The notes: generated by a model from the sequence alone, not told the origin. A stretch of DNA of 64,000 nt from Pseudoips prasinana (GCA_951640165.1 OX621254.1:29734001-29798000); one strand, 5' to 3'. Shown: positions 1 through 11,274, numbered from the stretch's first letter. Numbers and translations are program-made.

Positions 1-105
1 GAACTAGACTGTTCGAAATTAACCGGCAAACGACCTTGCAAAAATGATGCGTTAACTGAGATGTATAGACTAGGAAACCTAGCCAGCGATAACTAAAAAG
101 TAAAA

Positions 106-506
106 AATAAAATAAGAGTAAAAAAAATTTTTAATTAAAGCTTTTATTTAAATGCTCTAAAAAGAAGAAAATAAAATTTTCCTTTAAAATTTCAATCATC
201 AACTCATAACCTTATTATACACAATTTATATGTTCATAAAAGCTTGTCGCGAGGTTTAAGTACCTATAAGTACTAAATTAAATTATTTTTTTAAAATTAT
301 ACTTTGCAGATCAAGTTACTTAATTGAAGAGGTACTAGTTTGTTTACGCAATTTAATCGCGCGACAAGCTTTTATGAACATATAAATTGTGTATAATAAG
401 GTTATGAGTTGATGATTGAAATTTTAAAGGAAAATTTTATTTTCTTCTTTTTAGAGCATTTAAATAAAAGCTTTAATTAAAAATTTTTTTTTACTCTTAT
501 TTTATT
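106..506. repeat. Long near-perfect palindrome (foldback element)
   Basis: Arms at 106-251 and 360-506 are reverse complements over about 146 bp; the only difference I see is one base in a poly-A run. The 108-bp spacer (252-359) is unrelated to the arms. The arms are AT-rich and hold no ORF. Near identity of the arms suggests a recent snapback MITE or a palindromic duplication. I cannot define a target duplication in the AT-rich flanks. Bases 1-105 and 507-640 show nothing recognisable. Confidence 0.85.
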
Positions 507-850
507 ATATAGTAGAATTATATAGATTTTGAGTGTGTTCTAAAAATGGTGGAGTAGTACGATGATTAATTATTTCCGCCATGCACTTCAATGATCTTTT
601 TCTTAAATTGGTACATAGAACATGCAAAAATATCAAGTTAATTGATTAAACACGCAACAAAAGCCTCTCCCAAAGATATCCACAATTGACGGCCTTGCGC
701 TTTCCAGTGACCCACACAACATCATCGGTCCATCTTGTAGTGTACTGGTGGTCCAATACAGGCAGTGAGCGGGGCACATAGCTCGTAGAACCGACGGCCG
801 TTGGGGCAGATAGCTTCTCGAGTGCAATATATAATTTCATGTTGTTTCAT

Positions 851-1100
851 GTCACCATAGCCTAGTTGGTAGTGCTCCTGCCTACGAAGCTGGTGGTCCT
901 GGGTTCGAATCCCGGTAAGTGCAAATATTTGTGTGATGAGCACGAATATTTGTTTCTGAGTCATGGATGTTTTCTATGTATTTAAGTATTTATCTATAGA
1001 AGTAGGTATGTATAATATCGTCGCCTGGTACCCATAGTACAAGCTTTGCTTAGTTTGGGGCTAGGATGATCTGTGTGACATTGTGTCCCAAGATATTATT
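851..1100 (+). repeat. tRNA-derived SINE, family III
   Basis: The head is tRNA-like, with an A-box-like TAGCCTAGTTGGTAGTGCTC and a B box GGGTTCGAATCCC. A conserved non-tRNA body and an ATT-rich end follow. Other copies lie at 11352-11599, 40165-40412 and 51745-51992. The body and dispersed copies mark it as a SINE, not a functional tRNA gene. It interrupts repeat copy A. Confidence 0.8.
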
Positions 1101-1687
1101 ATAAAAATAATATTGCTAATTAGGCAGTTCCAATGAGGGCCTTCAATTCATCCTTATTTGAGCCATAAGCCATTCACTGCTGGACAAAGTTGGCTCTGGC
1201 TTGGCAGACGGGTTGGTAATCACAATATGATGGTCACAGTATTCAGAAAGTTGGTACTGCCCGTTTTCAAGTAGACATTCCCTCGGCTTCTACACTTCCC
1301 AAGTTATGAGATGGGATCGTGGTATTGGTCACCGTCACCACACAGCTTCAACGGGCTGGATTGACTGGTTGGTAAATGCTTGCCTCCACTTTCATTTGCT
1401 TTCGTAATTTTTTTTTTAATTATAATCTTTTTATTTCCAGAATATTGTAGTACAGAACCACTTACAGACCAAAATACATTGTAATGTTATTAGCTTACAT
1501 AATAGGATACAACACAGTAAGTATGTAAGTATATAATTGATACTCTGGTATCCAAAGTAAGATTTAATTCAACAAAAATTCAACCTATTAGGTACTTAGA
1601 TGTTTAATTTAAGTGGTTTTAAATACATACTAATATAGATCATTTCTGTTACCAATTGCGAATAGCGTAGAGCGGCACTTATGGAGA

Positions 1688-1757
1688 TCTTTGAGGGAGG
1701 CCTTTGTCCAGCAGTGGACGTCCTTCGGCTGATATCATGATGATGATGATGATGATA
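1688..1757 (+). repeat. RTE-type LINE 3' tail
   Basis: The sequence translates as a short EAFVQQWTSFG-like tail followed by a stop and (ATGATG)n. Such a tail with an ATG/TGA microsatellite is usual at the 3' end of RTE-clade LINEs. A second copy with the same neighbours is at 10146-10222. His-rich frames on the opposite strand are by-products of the microsatellite. Confidence 0.65.
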
Positions 1758-1987
1758 GATAATTACACCCAGACTCAGGACAAAGACATGTTCCTGCACA
1801 AAAATATCTGTCCCAGGTGGGAATCTAACCCCATACCTGCAGCGTAAAGGCAAACATTTACAACCACGCCAACCGTTCGTCGCGCGTCAAGCCAAAAGCT
1901 CGTCTATAATACGAAAAACTTGTGTGTACTTATGTACACGCGTTAGAAGTTATACTTCTTAATATACAACTTGAACATAGTTATCAA

Positions 1988-2146
1988 TTTTCATACCACC
2001 TAGAACTAACGTCATGCTGTTATTTTTACGATGCGCGCGCATCGTAAAAATTCACTCTCATACATTTTCATACCACCTAGAACTAACTTAATGCTGTTAT
2101 TTTTACGATGCGCGCGCATCGTTAAAATTCACTCTCATCATTTTTC
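1988..2146. repeat. 79-bp tandem duplication containing a GC palindrome
   Basis: Two head-to-tail units begin at about 1988 and 2067, each with the self-complementary core CGATGCGCGCGCATCG followed by AAAATTCACTC. The units differ by a few bases. No gene is visible here. Confidence 0.75.
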
Positions 2147-2279
2147 TCCATCGCGCCAAAAGAAGTATAACTTCAAAATAAATGTTCTAAAAAACACGAT
2201 TTTATTTTGTAGATGTAAAGATTATGTTAATGTTGCATAGTGGCTGAACTATTTAGGCCACTGCGCTGATTGATTATTA

Positions 2280-2436
2280 TAATTAATAAGGTAAACACAA
2301 ATTCACTGAAATACTTCATTATTACAGTATATTGATATTAATATTAAAATAATTAGGTTACAGTGGTTTGATAAACTCGTTATTTTCATATTATATCGCA
2401 TATATTTTGCTTACTAAATAATAGGAGTATTTAATA
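2280..2436. repeat. 157-bp direct repeat, left copy
   Basis: This AT-rich segment is repeated at 2751-2907 with one visible mismatch (atata versus atgta). The two copies flank the Helitron-like element 2437-2750 with no gap. A diverged single copy of the surrounding sequence lies at about 11640-11905 without the duplication. Confidence 0.85.
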
Positions 2437-2750
2437 TCTATACATATAATAAAATCGTAGGAAAGTCAAAACTGTACATTGAATATTTTTTTTAAAAGGA
2501 TACTTGGGGCGTGATCTACAATCGATATCGAAACCAGAAATATAATTTTTTGAATTTTTGTCTGTTTGTCTGTATGTATGTCCGGGCTAAACTCAAAAAG
2601 TACTGCATGGATTTACTTCAAATTTTGCATGAATATTACTAAGAGGTCGGGCCAACATATAGGCTACATATTATCGCGCTATCACCCACGGAGGAGGAGC
2701 TGTGGTAATTTATAAAGTTTAACGCGGGTAAAACCGCGGGGCACAGCTAG
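2437..2750 (+). mobile_element. Non-autonomous Helitron-like element
   Basis: It starts with TC after an A, ends with CTAG before a T, and carries a CGCGG/CCGCG hairpin 8 nt before the terminal CTAG. These are the structural hallmarks of Helitrons. It has no coding capacity. Relatives or fragments of the family occur near 12924, 13045, 19155, 25500-25560, 25925-26200 and 63690. Confidence 0.8.
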
Positions 2751-2907
2751 TAATTAATAAGGTAAACACAAATTCACTGAAATACTTCATTATTACAGTA
2801 TATTGATATTAATATTAAAATAATTAGGTTACAGTGGTTTGATAAACTCGTTATTTTCATATTATATCGCATGTATTTTGCTTACTAAATAATAGGAGTA
2901 TTTAATA
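2751..2907. repeat. 157-bp direct repeat, right copy
   Basis: Second copy of the 2280-2436 segment, beginning exactly at the T that follows the Helitron CTAG end. Both the repeat start and the base after its end read TAATTAA, which could have served as microhomology for a tandem duplication. Confidence 0.85.
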
Positions 2908-3049
2908 TAATTAAATAAAGCTGTGTGTACTATGCAACTTATTTATGTAAATAAGACGGTAAATATATCCAATGTTTAGGATGAAATTGACTCCCTCGTT
3001 GGTCTACCGGTAGCGTGTTGATAATCTTATTTACTTACTTATTGTGTGG

Positions 3050-3190
3050 GCAGTGGTTACCCTAGTGTGAGAGTTGTTAAAGCCGTCGAGTAGGCCTCTG
3101 ACAGGGCTTAACGACTGTTGCCTAATGGCTACAGCCCGGACCGTCAGCTTAACGTGCCCTCCGAAGAACGGAGACGCTCAATTTTTTTTG
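3050..3190. repeat. Dispersed repeat fragment, family X
   Basis: Shares blocks (GCAGTGGTTACCCTAGTG, then CGACTGTTG, then a CCTCCGAAG block) with 55515-55745 and, more diverged, 33240-33415. It is probably a short retroposon of unknown class. The open frame through it is not credible as a gene. Confidence 0.6.
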
Positions 3191-3270
3191 TGGAAATTAA
3201 TTGTCTATGTACAGTCGATACAAGAAATAACTATCAAGGGCTTTAGGGCTATTTTTTTATTTATTATTTA

Positions 3271-3434
3271 CTAGCTGTTCCCCGCGTCAATATTTACCAT
3301 AGCCTATGTGTTATTGGCATATATATGCTACTACAAAGTTTCATCAAAATCTGTTCTGATGATGTTCGTGAAAGAGTAACAAACATCCATACATCTATCC
3401 ATTCTCACAAGCTTTCGCATTTATAATAGTAGGA
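3271..3434 (-). mobile_element. Non-autonomous Helitron-like element
   Basis: Read on the minus strand it begins TCCTACTATTATAAATGCG after an A and ends CTAG before a T. Its 5' end matches that of a family widespread in Lepidoptera. The GC hairpin usual near the 3' end is reduced here. No ORF. Confidence 0.65.
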
Positions 3435-3859
3435 TTTACCCGAGCGACCCTGTGTCGCATCATGTCCATCCTATATCTTTGCTTTACTACATTCCTTCTA
3501 AACATGTGAATTATATTTATCATCAGCCTGAAATCGTCTATTGCTGGACATAGGACACCCCAGGGTTTCCACAACGTTGACATTTGGAGTCAGATAGGGC
3601 ATAGTCCTAACAGAAATGTATATGACTTTTATTCGTGGAGACTTATTAATGGCTCTCTGTCTTGCATAACATAAAATAAATATGTATTGAAAATAATATG
3701 GAAAATATTAAGAAATATTTTTGTGTACAGGAAAATTTCAGCCAAGCCCGGCTGATAACTTAAGCAATAAATCTCAATTAAATCATCTAAAATGGTAAGT
3801 AAAAGAAAAATGTCCCAGATGCACTCGTTTACCTTCATATAAAGAAAAATGCAGAAAGA

Positions 3860-4890
3860 ATAAAGACCCACACGTACTCGTGCCTGTAAGAGAAAGTATC
3901 GTAAGATATAAAAAAGTCAAACAGAAATAATAAAAACGGGTGTAATCATTTCTGTATAAGACAGTACGGTAAGATATATAAAGTCCAACGGAAACTATAA
4001 ACACGGGCGCAATCGTTTCTGTATAAGAAAGTATCGTAAGATGTAAAAAAGTCCAACGGAAAGTATACATACGGACGTAATCGTTTCTATGTAAGAAAGT
4101 ATCGTAAGATATAAAAAAGTCCAACGGAAAGATAAACCGGGGCGCAATCGCTTTGTATAGGAAAGAATCGTAAGATATAACAAAAAGTCCAACGGAGAGT
4201 ACCTATAAACACGGGCGCAATCGTTTCTGTATAAGGAAGTTTAGTAAGATATAAAAACTCCAACGGAAAGTATAAACACGGGCGCAATCGTTTCTGTATA
4301 AGAAAGAATCGTAAGATGTAAAAAAGTCCAACGGAAAGATAAACCGGGGCGCAATCGCTTTGTATAGGAAAGAATCGTAAGATATAACAAAAAGTCCAAC
4401 GGAGAGTACCTATAAACACGGGCGCAATCGTTTCTGTATAAGAAAGAATCGTAAGATGTAAAAAAGTCCAACGGAAAGTATACATACGGACGTAATCGTT
4501 TCTATGTAAGAAAGTATCGTAAGATATAAAAAAGTCCAACGGAAAGATAAACCGGGGCGCAATCGCTTTGTATAGGAAAGAATCGTAAGATATAACAAAA
4601 AGTCCAACGGAGAGTACCTATAAACACGGGCGCAATCGTTTCTGTATAAGGAAGTTTAGTAAGATATAAAAACTCCAACGGAAAGTATAAACACGGGCGC
4701 AATCGTTTCTGTATAAGAAAGAATCGTAAGATATAAAAAAGTCCAACGGAAAGTATAAACACGGGCCCAATCGTTTCTGTATAAGAAATTATCGTAAGAT
4801 ATAAAAAAGTCCAACGGAAAGTATAAACACGGGCGCAATCGTTTCTGTATAAGAAAGTATCGTAAGATATAAAAAGCCCAGAAAAATAAA
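3860..4890. repeat. 68-bp minisatellite with higher-order structure
   Basis: About 14-15 tandem units of about 68 bp (66-72 bp variants) share the core GGGCGCAATCGTTTCTGTAT and AAAAAGTCCAACGGA. Blocks near 4130-4330 and 4550-4750 repeat the same order of variant units about 420 bp apart, which suggests duplication of several units at once. Overlapping minus-strand frames of 60-150 codons arise from the periodicity and are not annotated as genes. Confidence 0.9.
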
Positions 4891-4968
4891 AAGTCACATA
4901 CGAACTTGTGTTTGGATCTGTGGTTTGGATATATATAAGCATTGGGAGTATCGATATCGAGTTTGGAT

Positions 4969-5843
4969 ATCGTTCACACCAAACGTATTGTCGGCCGCCG
5001 ACTGTGCGCGAGCGTTACGCATTTTGTCGCTTACTTACTTATCGTACGGGCAGTGGGAACCTAGATATAGCTATAAACGGCCGTAATGGCACACTTACAC
5101 AAACATGCGCATCGACAAGACCCCGAAGCGGTTGTCGCGTCGCGGTGCTGTCAGTGGTGAGTGCGGCGTCAAAACTACTGGTCGCAAACAGCTGTTTATC
5201 TCCGCACTCTTTACAAAAATCCATATGCGTATTACGTAATATACGACTGTTTGAACTCGGCTTCATCAAAACGGGAGCTTTCGTATTTTAACCGTCATGC
5301 TGATTTATAAAACAAATATGTTTTATTAAAAATTAATAATAGGTTATAAAACATTTTTTTTCACGTATACTTTAAAAAAGCGCTTGTAAATAGTCAGAAC
5401 ATGTTTGTAGTAATATAGTTGTATACATTATTATTTCTAGTAACATAGATATTTAGGTACCTACACATTGTATGAAAACATTTATAAAATTTATTTTATA
5501 ATAGCAATGATATTTAGCTAGCTCGTATCAAACTATTGTCAGGAGATTATGTTTAAGTTTAATTATCTAGTTTAAGTCTAATATTTTTACTACATATTGT
5601 GAATGGTTCTGACTATATTAAGGTATTATTTTTATGACGGAACGGAACGTTTTTTTTGTGCAAAAAGTGTATAACCCTACGGCTTCAATATAGCGTAGGT
5701 AATTATGTCATAAACTAGGCTTTCTGTCCATATTTATACTGTTGTTATAGCGTATCGACTTGCAGACTGAGCCACGTTCACACTGGGGGTGGCAGTTAGC
5801 TTACTGTCAGTCAGCGGCCGATAATACGTTTGGTGTGAACGAT
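4969..5843. mobile_element. Non-autonomous DNA transposon with 36-bp terminal inverted repeats
   Basis: ATCGTTCACACCAAACGTAT at 4969 is matched inverted near 5843. The similarity continues through TCGGCCGC and GACTG with two mismatches. The element starts about 75 bp after the minisatellite ends. Inside is a GC-rich left part and a retroposed LINE tail (5330-5645). No transposase frame is seen and the superfamily is not determined. Confidence 0.7.
5330..5645 (-). repeat. LINE-like 3' end, family V
   Basis: Member of an eight-copy family (also 13806-13990, 14310-14640, 28865-29105, 32755-33005, 34140-34435, 37055-37375, 43420-43500). Copies share one end, TAATAAAAACCTTTTTTATT-like on the sense strand followed by (TTTTA)n, and start at different points. 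Such 3'-anchored, 5'-truncated copies are typical of LINEs. The coding part is not seen. Confidence 0.65.
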
Positions 5844-6340
5844 GCCTAAAAAAAGCTCAATGTGTTTTTTTGAAGATTGAATAAACTGTAAAGGTATTTC
5901 TGTTGCTGCCTGTACTAACTTAGGTATAATTGTATGAATAGCTTCAGAATGAATCATTCCATTACTCCTCACATACAAATTGACTCCATTAACCTTTAAT
6001 TTGAATGCGAATTAGGTAAAGTTTTTTATTTTATCTACACAACTGTGCCATTTATTTACCCAAATGGTGGAGTATAGAAAAAATAAAATAAATAAAACGC
6101 TCATATTTACATAAATTCGTCGTTTCGGAGTTCATGACATAATCTGTTTGTAAATCTGACATAATCAAGACAATAGGGGCGAGCTAAGACCTTCACCTAT
6201 CTAGAATAAAATTAAAAAAAAACTACAAACTCCATGGGTTTTTATACGAACCCAGAACAGATATTTGTCATTAACACGTCAGTTTGTTCCGAGTCTGGGT
6301 GTCAAGTATAAAGTGGAATAATAATAAGTTTGTTTATGTG

Positions 6341-6470
6341 CAGACGCCAGCACATCCAGCTACCCGAATCTGTCAAATTTCTTTTAGAGATTTTCAACTT
6401 TCACAGAAGCATAAGGTTTACTTTCAATTGGGGAAATTTAATAGATGGGTGTAGCTTGATATGCAGGCGT
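6341..6470. mobile_element. Palindromic MITE, family M2
   Basis: Imperfect inverted repeat beginning CAGACGCCAGCACATCCAGC and ending in its near reverse complement. Related copies are 6568-6700, 31330-31466 and 47290-47420, with a fragment near 19585-19680. Confidence 0.7.
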
Positions 6471-6567
6471 ACCAAAAATTAATTCAAAAGAATATTTTTA
6501 TACTCATAATATTACGTTCCTCTCTTTACCGGTGCCGTTCCATATATGCCGTGGGATTTTAGTTGGT

Positions 6568-6700
6568 ACAGACGCCAGTACATCCAACTACCCCAATCCG
6601 TCAAACTTCATTTATAGATTTTCAACTTTATCTCAAAAGCATAAGGTTCACTTTCAATTGGGGAAATTTGGAAGATAGCTTGATGTGCTGGCGTCTGCAC
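6568..6700. mobile_element. Palindromic MITE, family M2
   Basis: Second copy, starting ACAGACGCCAG and ending CTGGCGTCTG, 98 bp after the first. The two copies differ internally, so they look like separate insertions. Confidence 0.7.
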
Positions 6701-8330
6701 AAGTTCGACATCAGCCGTCATTATCCCCAGGTGACACACCCATGACGGATTCCCCTCATCAAACAAAGGCACTTACATATCGTACTGACTAATATATGTA
6801 TAATAGTGATCTTTGCTGATTCACTCCGCGAGTTTATTGACTTCCTTTGTCAAATATTGTCTCTTTGTCATCACTGTTTAGTAACTATGAAATTACCGTA
6901 TAATGAGTAGATAAGATAGTTCGTATCTTCTCATTATACTATAGATTCACGCGTGTTTGTTTAGTAAAATTACTAACCTATATTTTAGAGACATCTCATC
7001 TTCTTTTGCTATAATTAATTTGTTCGTTATATTACGTGTATGTATATTACGTGTATGTATAGAGAATAGGGTCCGTATGTATTGTTTATATATCTTGGTT
7101 GGGGTGTACTTGCATACAGCACTTCGACCCTTCAGGCTCTTTACTATTCCCTATTGGTTTTATTATATCCCTAGAGCCCTGAATGAAGTCTGCACATAAT
7201 CCAGTACGCTTCTTAGGGGTAGATCTTTGTAGTCTCCTGGTCTGGATATGTCAGCCCCAGGATGGCCATTCTGTGTATATGCAGCATTGTTTCATTTCGC
7301 TCTTTATATATAATACACCTTGTATTTTATTATAACATTTTTTTGTATCAATATATACGAGTATTATAGCATTCTCAGTAGAAATTGATTGAAATACAGT
7401 ATTTTAATAGCGTATGTCCTTTCGTTTTTATTTGTACTTGTCCAACTCTCTTACTCACCGCTGCAACGCCTAAAACCAGGACCAACAGCGACACACAGTG
7501 AAATGATACTGCTTAGGTCCATCTCGGGAAATCGTTTTAACAGCCCTGGAGCCCGCAACAAATTTTATAAATGTAAATAAAAGGTAGAGTTTGAGATAAT
7601 TAATTCCAAGCCCATACGATAAGTAAGTTAGTAACTCAACAACGCCTTTACCGATTTGGCTAATTTTGGTCTTGAATTATTTGTGGAACTCCATGGTAGG
7701 TTTGTACGTAGTAGTAGTAGAAAATTTTAAAAATGTCTTGAAAAAGTGTAAAATCTACATCTTTTAACAATTTAAAATATTTTTTTGTTCGAATAAATAA
7801 ACTTAATAATAATTTTTTTTATTACTATGCCTTATACGTAGCGAAGCAAGTACCGGGCCGCTAGTATTTTTATATAATTACCTTAAATTTTTTTCTCTCT
7901 TTTCTTTAATAATGTGTAATGATATTATTACTAATTTATTACTTTTCTCTCTTTGTAATTTTTTAACTTCACTAATAATGCTTTCAATCTAATGTGTATG
8001 CATGATAATACTAGGCTATGCTAAATAAGTACCCTTAGATTTCTCACACAAATGTAATGTTGTGCCTCTGGTTTATATTCCTTAAATATTATTATCGCAA
8101 CCTGTGGAAAATGTGGTTGGACATACATCTCATAAATTTGTATGTTTAGAATTAAGTACATAATGCTCAATGTATGTTTTTCCGAATAAATAAAATAAAA
8201 TAAAAAATAATCCCAGTAAATAAGGTTCAGTAATTAAATTTCTACTGTTTATTATAAGTACCTTTCATTTGGTTCCCATATTGAGCTTAAAAATATGTTA
8301 ATCGCCATTTTGTGGCGGCGGCCATCTTGC
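6701..8330. other. Spacer with no supported gene
   Basis: AT-rich sequence. Short ORFs at 6957-7199 and 7389-7580 show no motif I recognise. Near 7838-7863 there is a Helitron-like end fragment (GGGCCGCTAG). Nothing else is supportable. Confidence 0.5.
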
Positions 8331-8445
8331 ATCGAAAGCCTCTCCCAAAGATATTCACAATTGACGGCATCCACACAAGATCATCGGTCCATCTTGTAGT
8401 GTACTGGTGGTCCAAAACAGGCAGTGGGCGGGGCACATAGCTCGT

Positions 8446-8735
8446 AGAACCGAGTGCAATATATAATTTCATAATATTGTTAAATAGGTAGTTGCAATGA
8501 GGGCCTTCAATTCATCATCATTTGAGCCAAAAGCCACAGATAGCTTCTCGAGTGCAATATATAATTTCATAATATTGTTAAATAGGTAGTTGCAATGAGG
8601 GCCTTCAATTCATCATCATTTGAGCCAAAAGCCACAGATAGCTTCTCGAGTGCAATATATAATTTCATAATATTGTTAAATAGGTAGTTGCAATGAGGGC
8701 CTTCAATTCATCATCATCTGAGCCAAAAGCCATTC
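8446..8735. repeat. 98-bp tandem repeat, about three units
   Basis: GAGTGCAATATATAATTTCA recurs at 8452, 8550 and 8648, an exact 98-bp period. Copy A has a single unit interrupted by a SINE, so this amplification is specific to copy B. Confidence 0.85.
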
Positions 8736-9248
8736 ATTGCCGGACAAAGTTGCCTCTGGCTGATGTGGCTTGGCAGACGGGTTGGTAATCACAATATGAT
8801 GGTCACAGTATTCAGAAAGTTGGTACTGCCCGTTTTGTAGTAGAAATTCCCTCGGCTTCTACACTTCCCAAGTTATGAGATGGGATCGTGATATTGGTCA
8901 CCGTCACCACACAGCTTCAACGGGCTGGATTGACTAGTTGTTAAATGCTTGCCTCCACTTCTAAGAAAAGTAGTACTCATTTTCTATCAAAACTTTTTTT
9001 TTTAAATAATAATCACTTTATTTCCAGAATATTGTAGTACAGAACCACTTACAGACCAAAATACATTATAATGTTATTAGCTTACATAATAGGATACAAC
9101 CCACTAAGTAAGTATGTAAGTATATAATTGACACTCTGGTATCCAAAGTAAGATTTAACTTGTGTTATGGATACCAGGTCTCTCAGAATCACCGACAGAA
9201 AAATTCAACCTATTAGGTAGATGCTTAATTTAAGTGGTTTTAAATACA

Positions 9249-10091
9249 TCTATATATATAAAAGAAAGTCGTGTTAGTTACACCACTTATAACTCAAGAA
9301 CGGGTGGAGCATTTTAAATGATTTTTGTGTTTTTGGATATATCTTGGTCAGGAATAGGATATAGGATAATACGTTATAAAATATAGTAATATAATTATTA
9401 AAAACAACATTCAAATACATAGAAAGTAATTGCATCGAAATGAAATAAAAACTGTCAAGATTGACGATACAGAATGTACCTACTAGAGTTTTTAGAATAA
9501 TCCATTATCGCTTTCTGTCAGTATATAGGCTATATACATCGTGAAATTGTCTCTGGTTTGTTTTTTTAATAGTTTACTGGTTAATTTATTTGTTTAGTGC
9601 GAATGTTGTTAAAATATTATTGTCCGAGTGTTATTGTTAAAAAAGCCGCGTACAAATATTTCCCAACGAAGCCGTAATGTAATTAAGCTAGCTAAGTTCA
9701 TAAATAAGAGGATTCGATATTACATAATAATTGTTAGTATATAAAATTGGTGAAGATGGTAGAAGAAATAATACATAAAAATCTTATAAAATGTCTGAAG
9801 ATAATAATCGCAGATAGAATATGATACAAGATTTTTTATAAAATACAGGATGTAATCAAAAGATCGACGACAATTTTTCATGAAAAAAATTACACTCTTT
9901 CAATACATCGGAAGAATTTACGCCGTTAAAGATATAGTGTGGTGATGGCGAAAAATATCATCACCCCATCTCGGGCGGGACTCGGGAATAATTTTATAGT
10001 AAATTTACAATAAACCTACTTAGTGACAGCGACCAGATTCCCAGTTATATTTCTATTAGTGTGGCAGGACGACGTTTGCCGGGACAGCTAG
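9249..10091 (+). mobile_element. Non-autonomous Helitron with exact empty site
   Basis: Begins TCTATATATATAAAAGAAAG after A and ends GGGACAGCTAG before T. The flanks AAATACA and TACTAATATAG are contiguous in copy A (near 1620-1640), so the insertion is A|T without target duplication, as expected for Helitrons. No Rep/helicase frame is present. Confidence 0.88.
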
Positions 10092-10282
10092 TACTAATAT
10101 AGATCATTTCTGTTACCAATTGCGAATAGCGCAAGACCGGCGATTGTGGAGATCTTTGGGGGAGGCCTTTGTCCAGCAGTGGACGTCCTTCGGCTGATAT
10201 CATGATGATGATGATGATAGATAATTACATCCAGACTCAGGACAAATAGACATGTTCTTGCACAAAAATATCTGTCCTAGGT

Positions 10283-11274
10283 TGTCACGGATGTCTACCT
10301 TAGGGTCTTAATTAAATGAGAAGGCAAATCTCCGAGCACATAATTTATTATTAAATAAATGCCACAGCTATAAACGCCGGTAGGGGCAATAAGGTGGATT
10401 CGTAACCAGACCCGATTCTGTTAATTGTTCTCTGGTAATGCACTCCCCTGGCTGCGTGCCGCCGTCGATGGTCTGGCGCTCAAAATCCTCCAAACGATGT
10501 TCGCTGAATGTGGGGTAGCCGCGTGGCCACTGTGGTAGACGGGAAGCACCAGGTCGATCCTTGGAAGTCCCCAATGGAAAGGATCGGCGAGCGTGTTAAA
10601 GTCCAACGTGGACTTTGGACCCTGGAATGCGCATGAAGCGAGGCATTAGGGCCAGCTCAGTAGTGTGAGCACCCACGGCAGCAGCGCGAGAGAAAGCATA
10701 GCTGTGCAGCCGCGGATGTTCACAATCAGAAACGGAGATGACAATTAGAAAGAAGAATAGAAAGTATGGTGAAGTATGTAGAAATATGAAATATGAATAG
10801 TTACAATACTTCATTACAATGCGAGGGTGAGAATGAATATGATAACATGAATATGTGGTGCCAACTATTATCTAAATTACAAACATACAAAATGGCGTGA
10901 GGATGATTTGCACTTAATAAACCCAAGCGAGCAAAGTACGTTGCTATCTACACTATACTTATTGAATACCACTTACCCAATTCTGGGGTGTCGGTCACAC
11001 GAATTAAGCAAACTAATAAACAAGATATTAGCATATAAATTAATCTTTCGAACACGTTAAGTGACGCCACTGAACTCGATTAATTATAGAAAGCGATAAA
11101 TAAAAAACAGGACGTGCGTTCGCTTCGAGAGGCTCAGGCGACTGATCGGCGCGTGCGCACCGAGACCGGCTTATCGCATCGCCCAGAGCCAATAAAATGT
11201 CGCCTATACGTGTTGAGGAACTAAAATGTGTTTTGTTAATATTTTATTTTAAATATATGTAACATAACGTTACA
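10283..11274. mobile_element. Solo LTR, 992 bp, 4-bp target duplication
   Basis: Starts TGTCAC and ends GTTACA (TG...CA), flanked on both sides by AGGT. Copy A has one AGGT at the matching point (about 1815-1822), so the 992 bp plus one AGGT is the insertion. A 4-bp duplication fits gypsy or BEL/Pao. No internal gag/pol is present, so this is most likely a recombined solo LTR. ORFs at 10368-10814 are not gene-like. Confidence 0.8.

Larger units (their letters stand above)
641..1880. repeat. Dispersed repeat, copy A (RTE-like relic with SINE pieces)
   Basis: This interval matches 8331-11340 block by block: the segment around 660-840, the segment 1120-1380, the AT-rich part 1430-1640, and the tail near 1680-1870. 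Copy A lacks the Helitron and the solo LTR present in copy B, so it serves as the empty-site reference for both. It carries its own SINE at 851-1100 that copy B lacks. ORFs called here on the minus strand are fragments within the repeat and are not genes. Confidence 0.75.

Noticed and set aside
851..920. tRNA gene
   Set aside because: A and B boxes are present, but a conserved non-tRNA body follows in every copy, so these are SINEs.
1596..1853. Frame with a run of histidines
   Set aside because: It is the complement of the (ATG)n tail of an RTE element.
4087..4942. Minus-strand frames up to 150 codons with repeated aromatic peptides
   Set aside because: They follow the minisatellite period, overlap each other in several frames and lack any start, domain or splice context.
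4908..5291. 127-codon plus frame
   Set aside because: It crosses the border of a TIR element, has no motif, and an opposite-strand frame is equally open.
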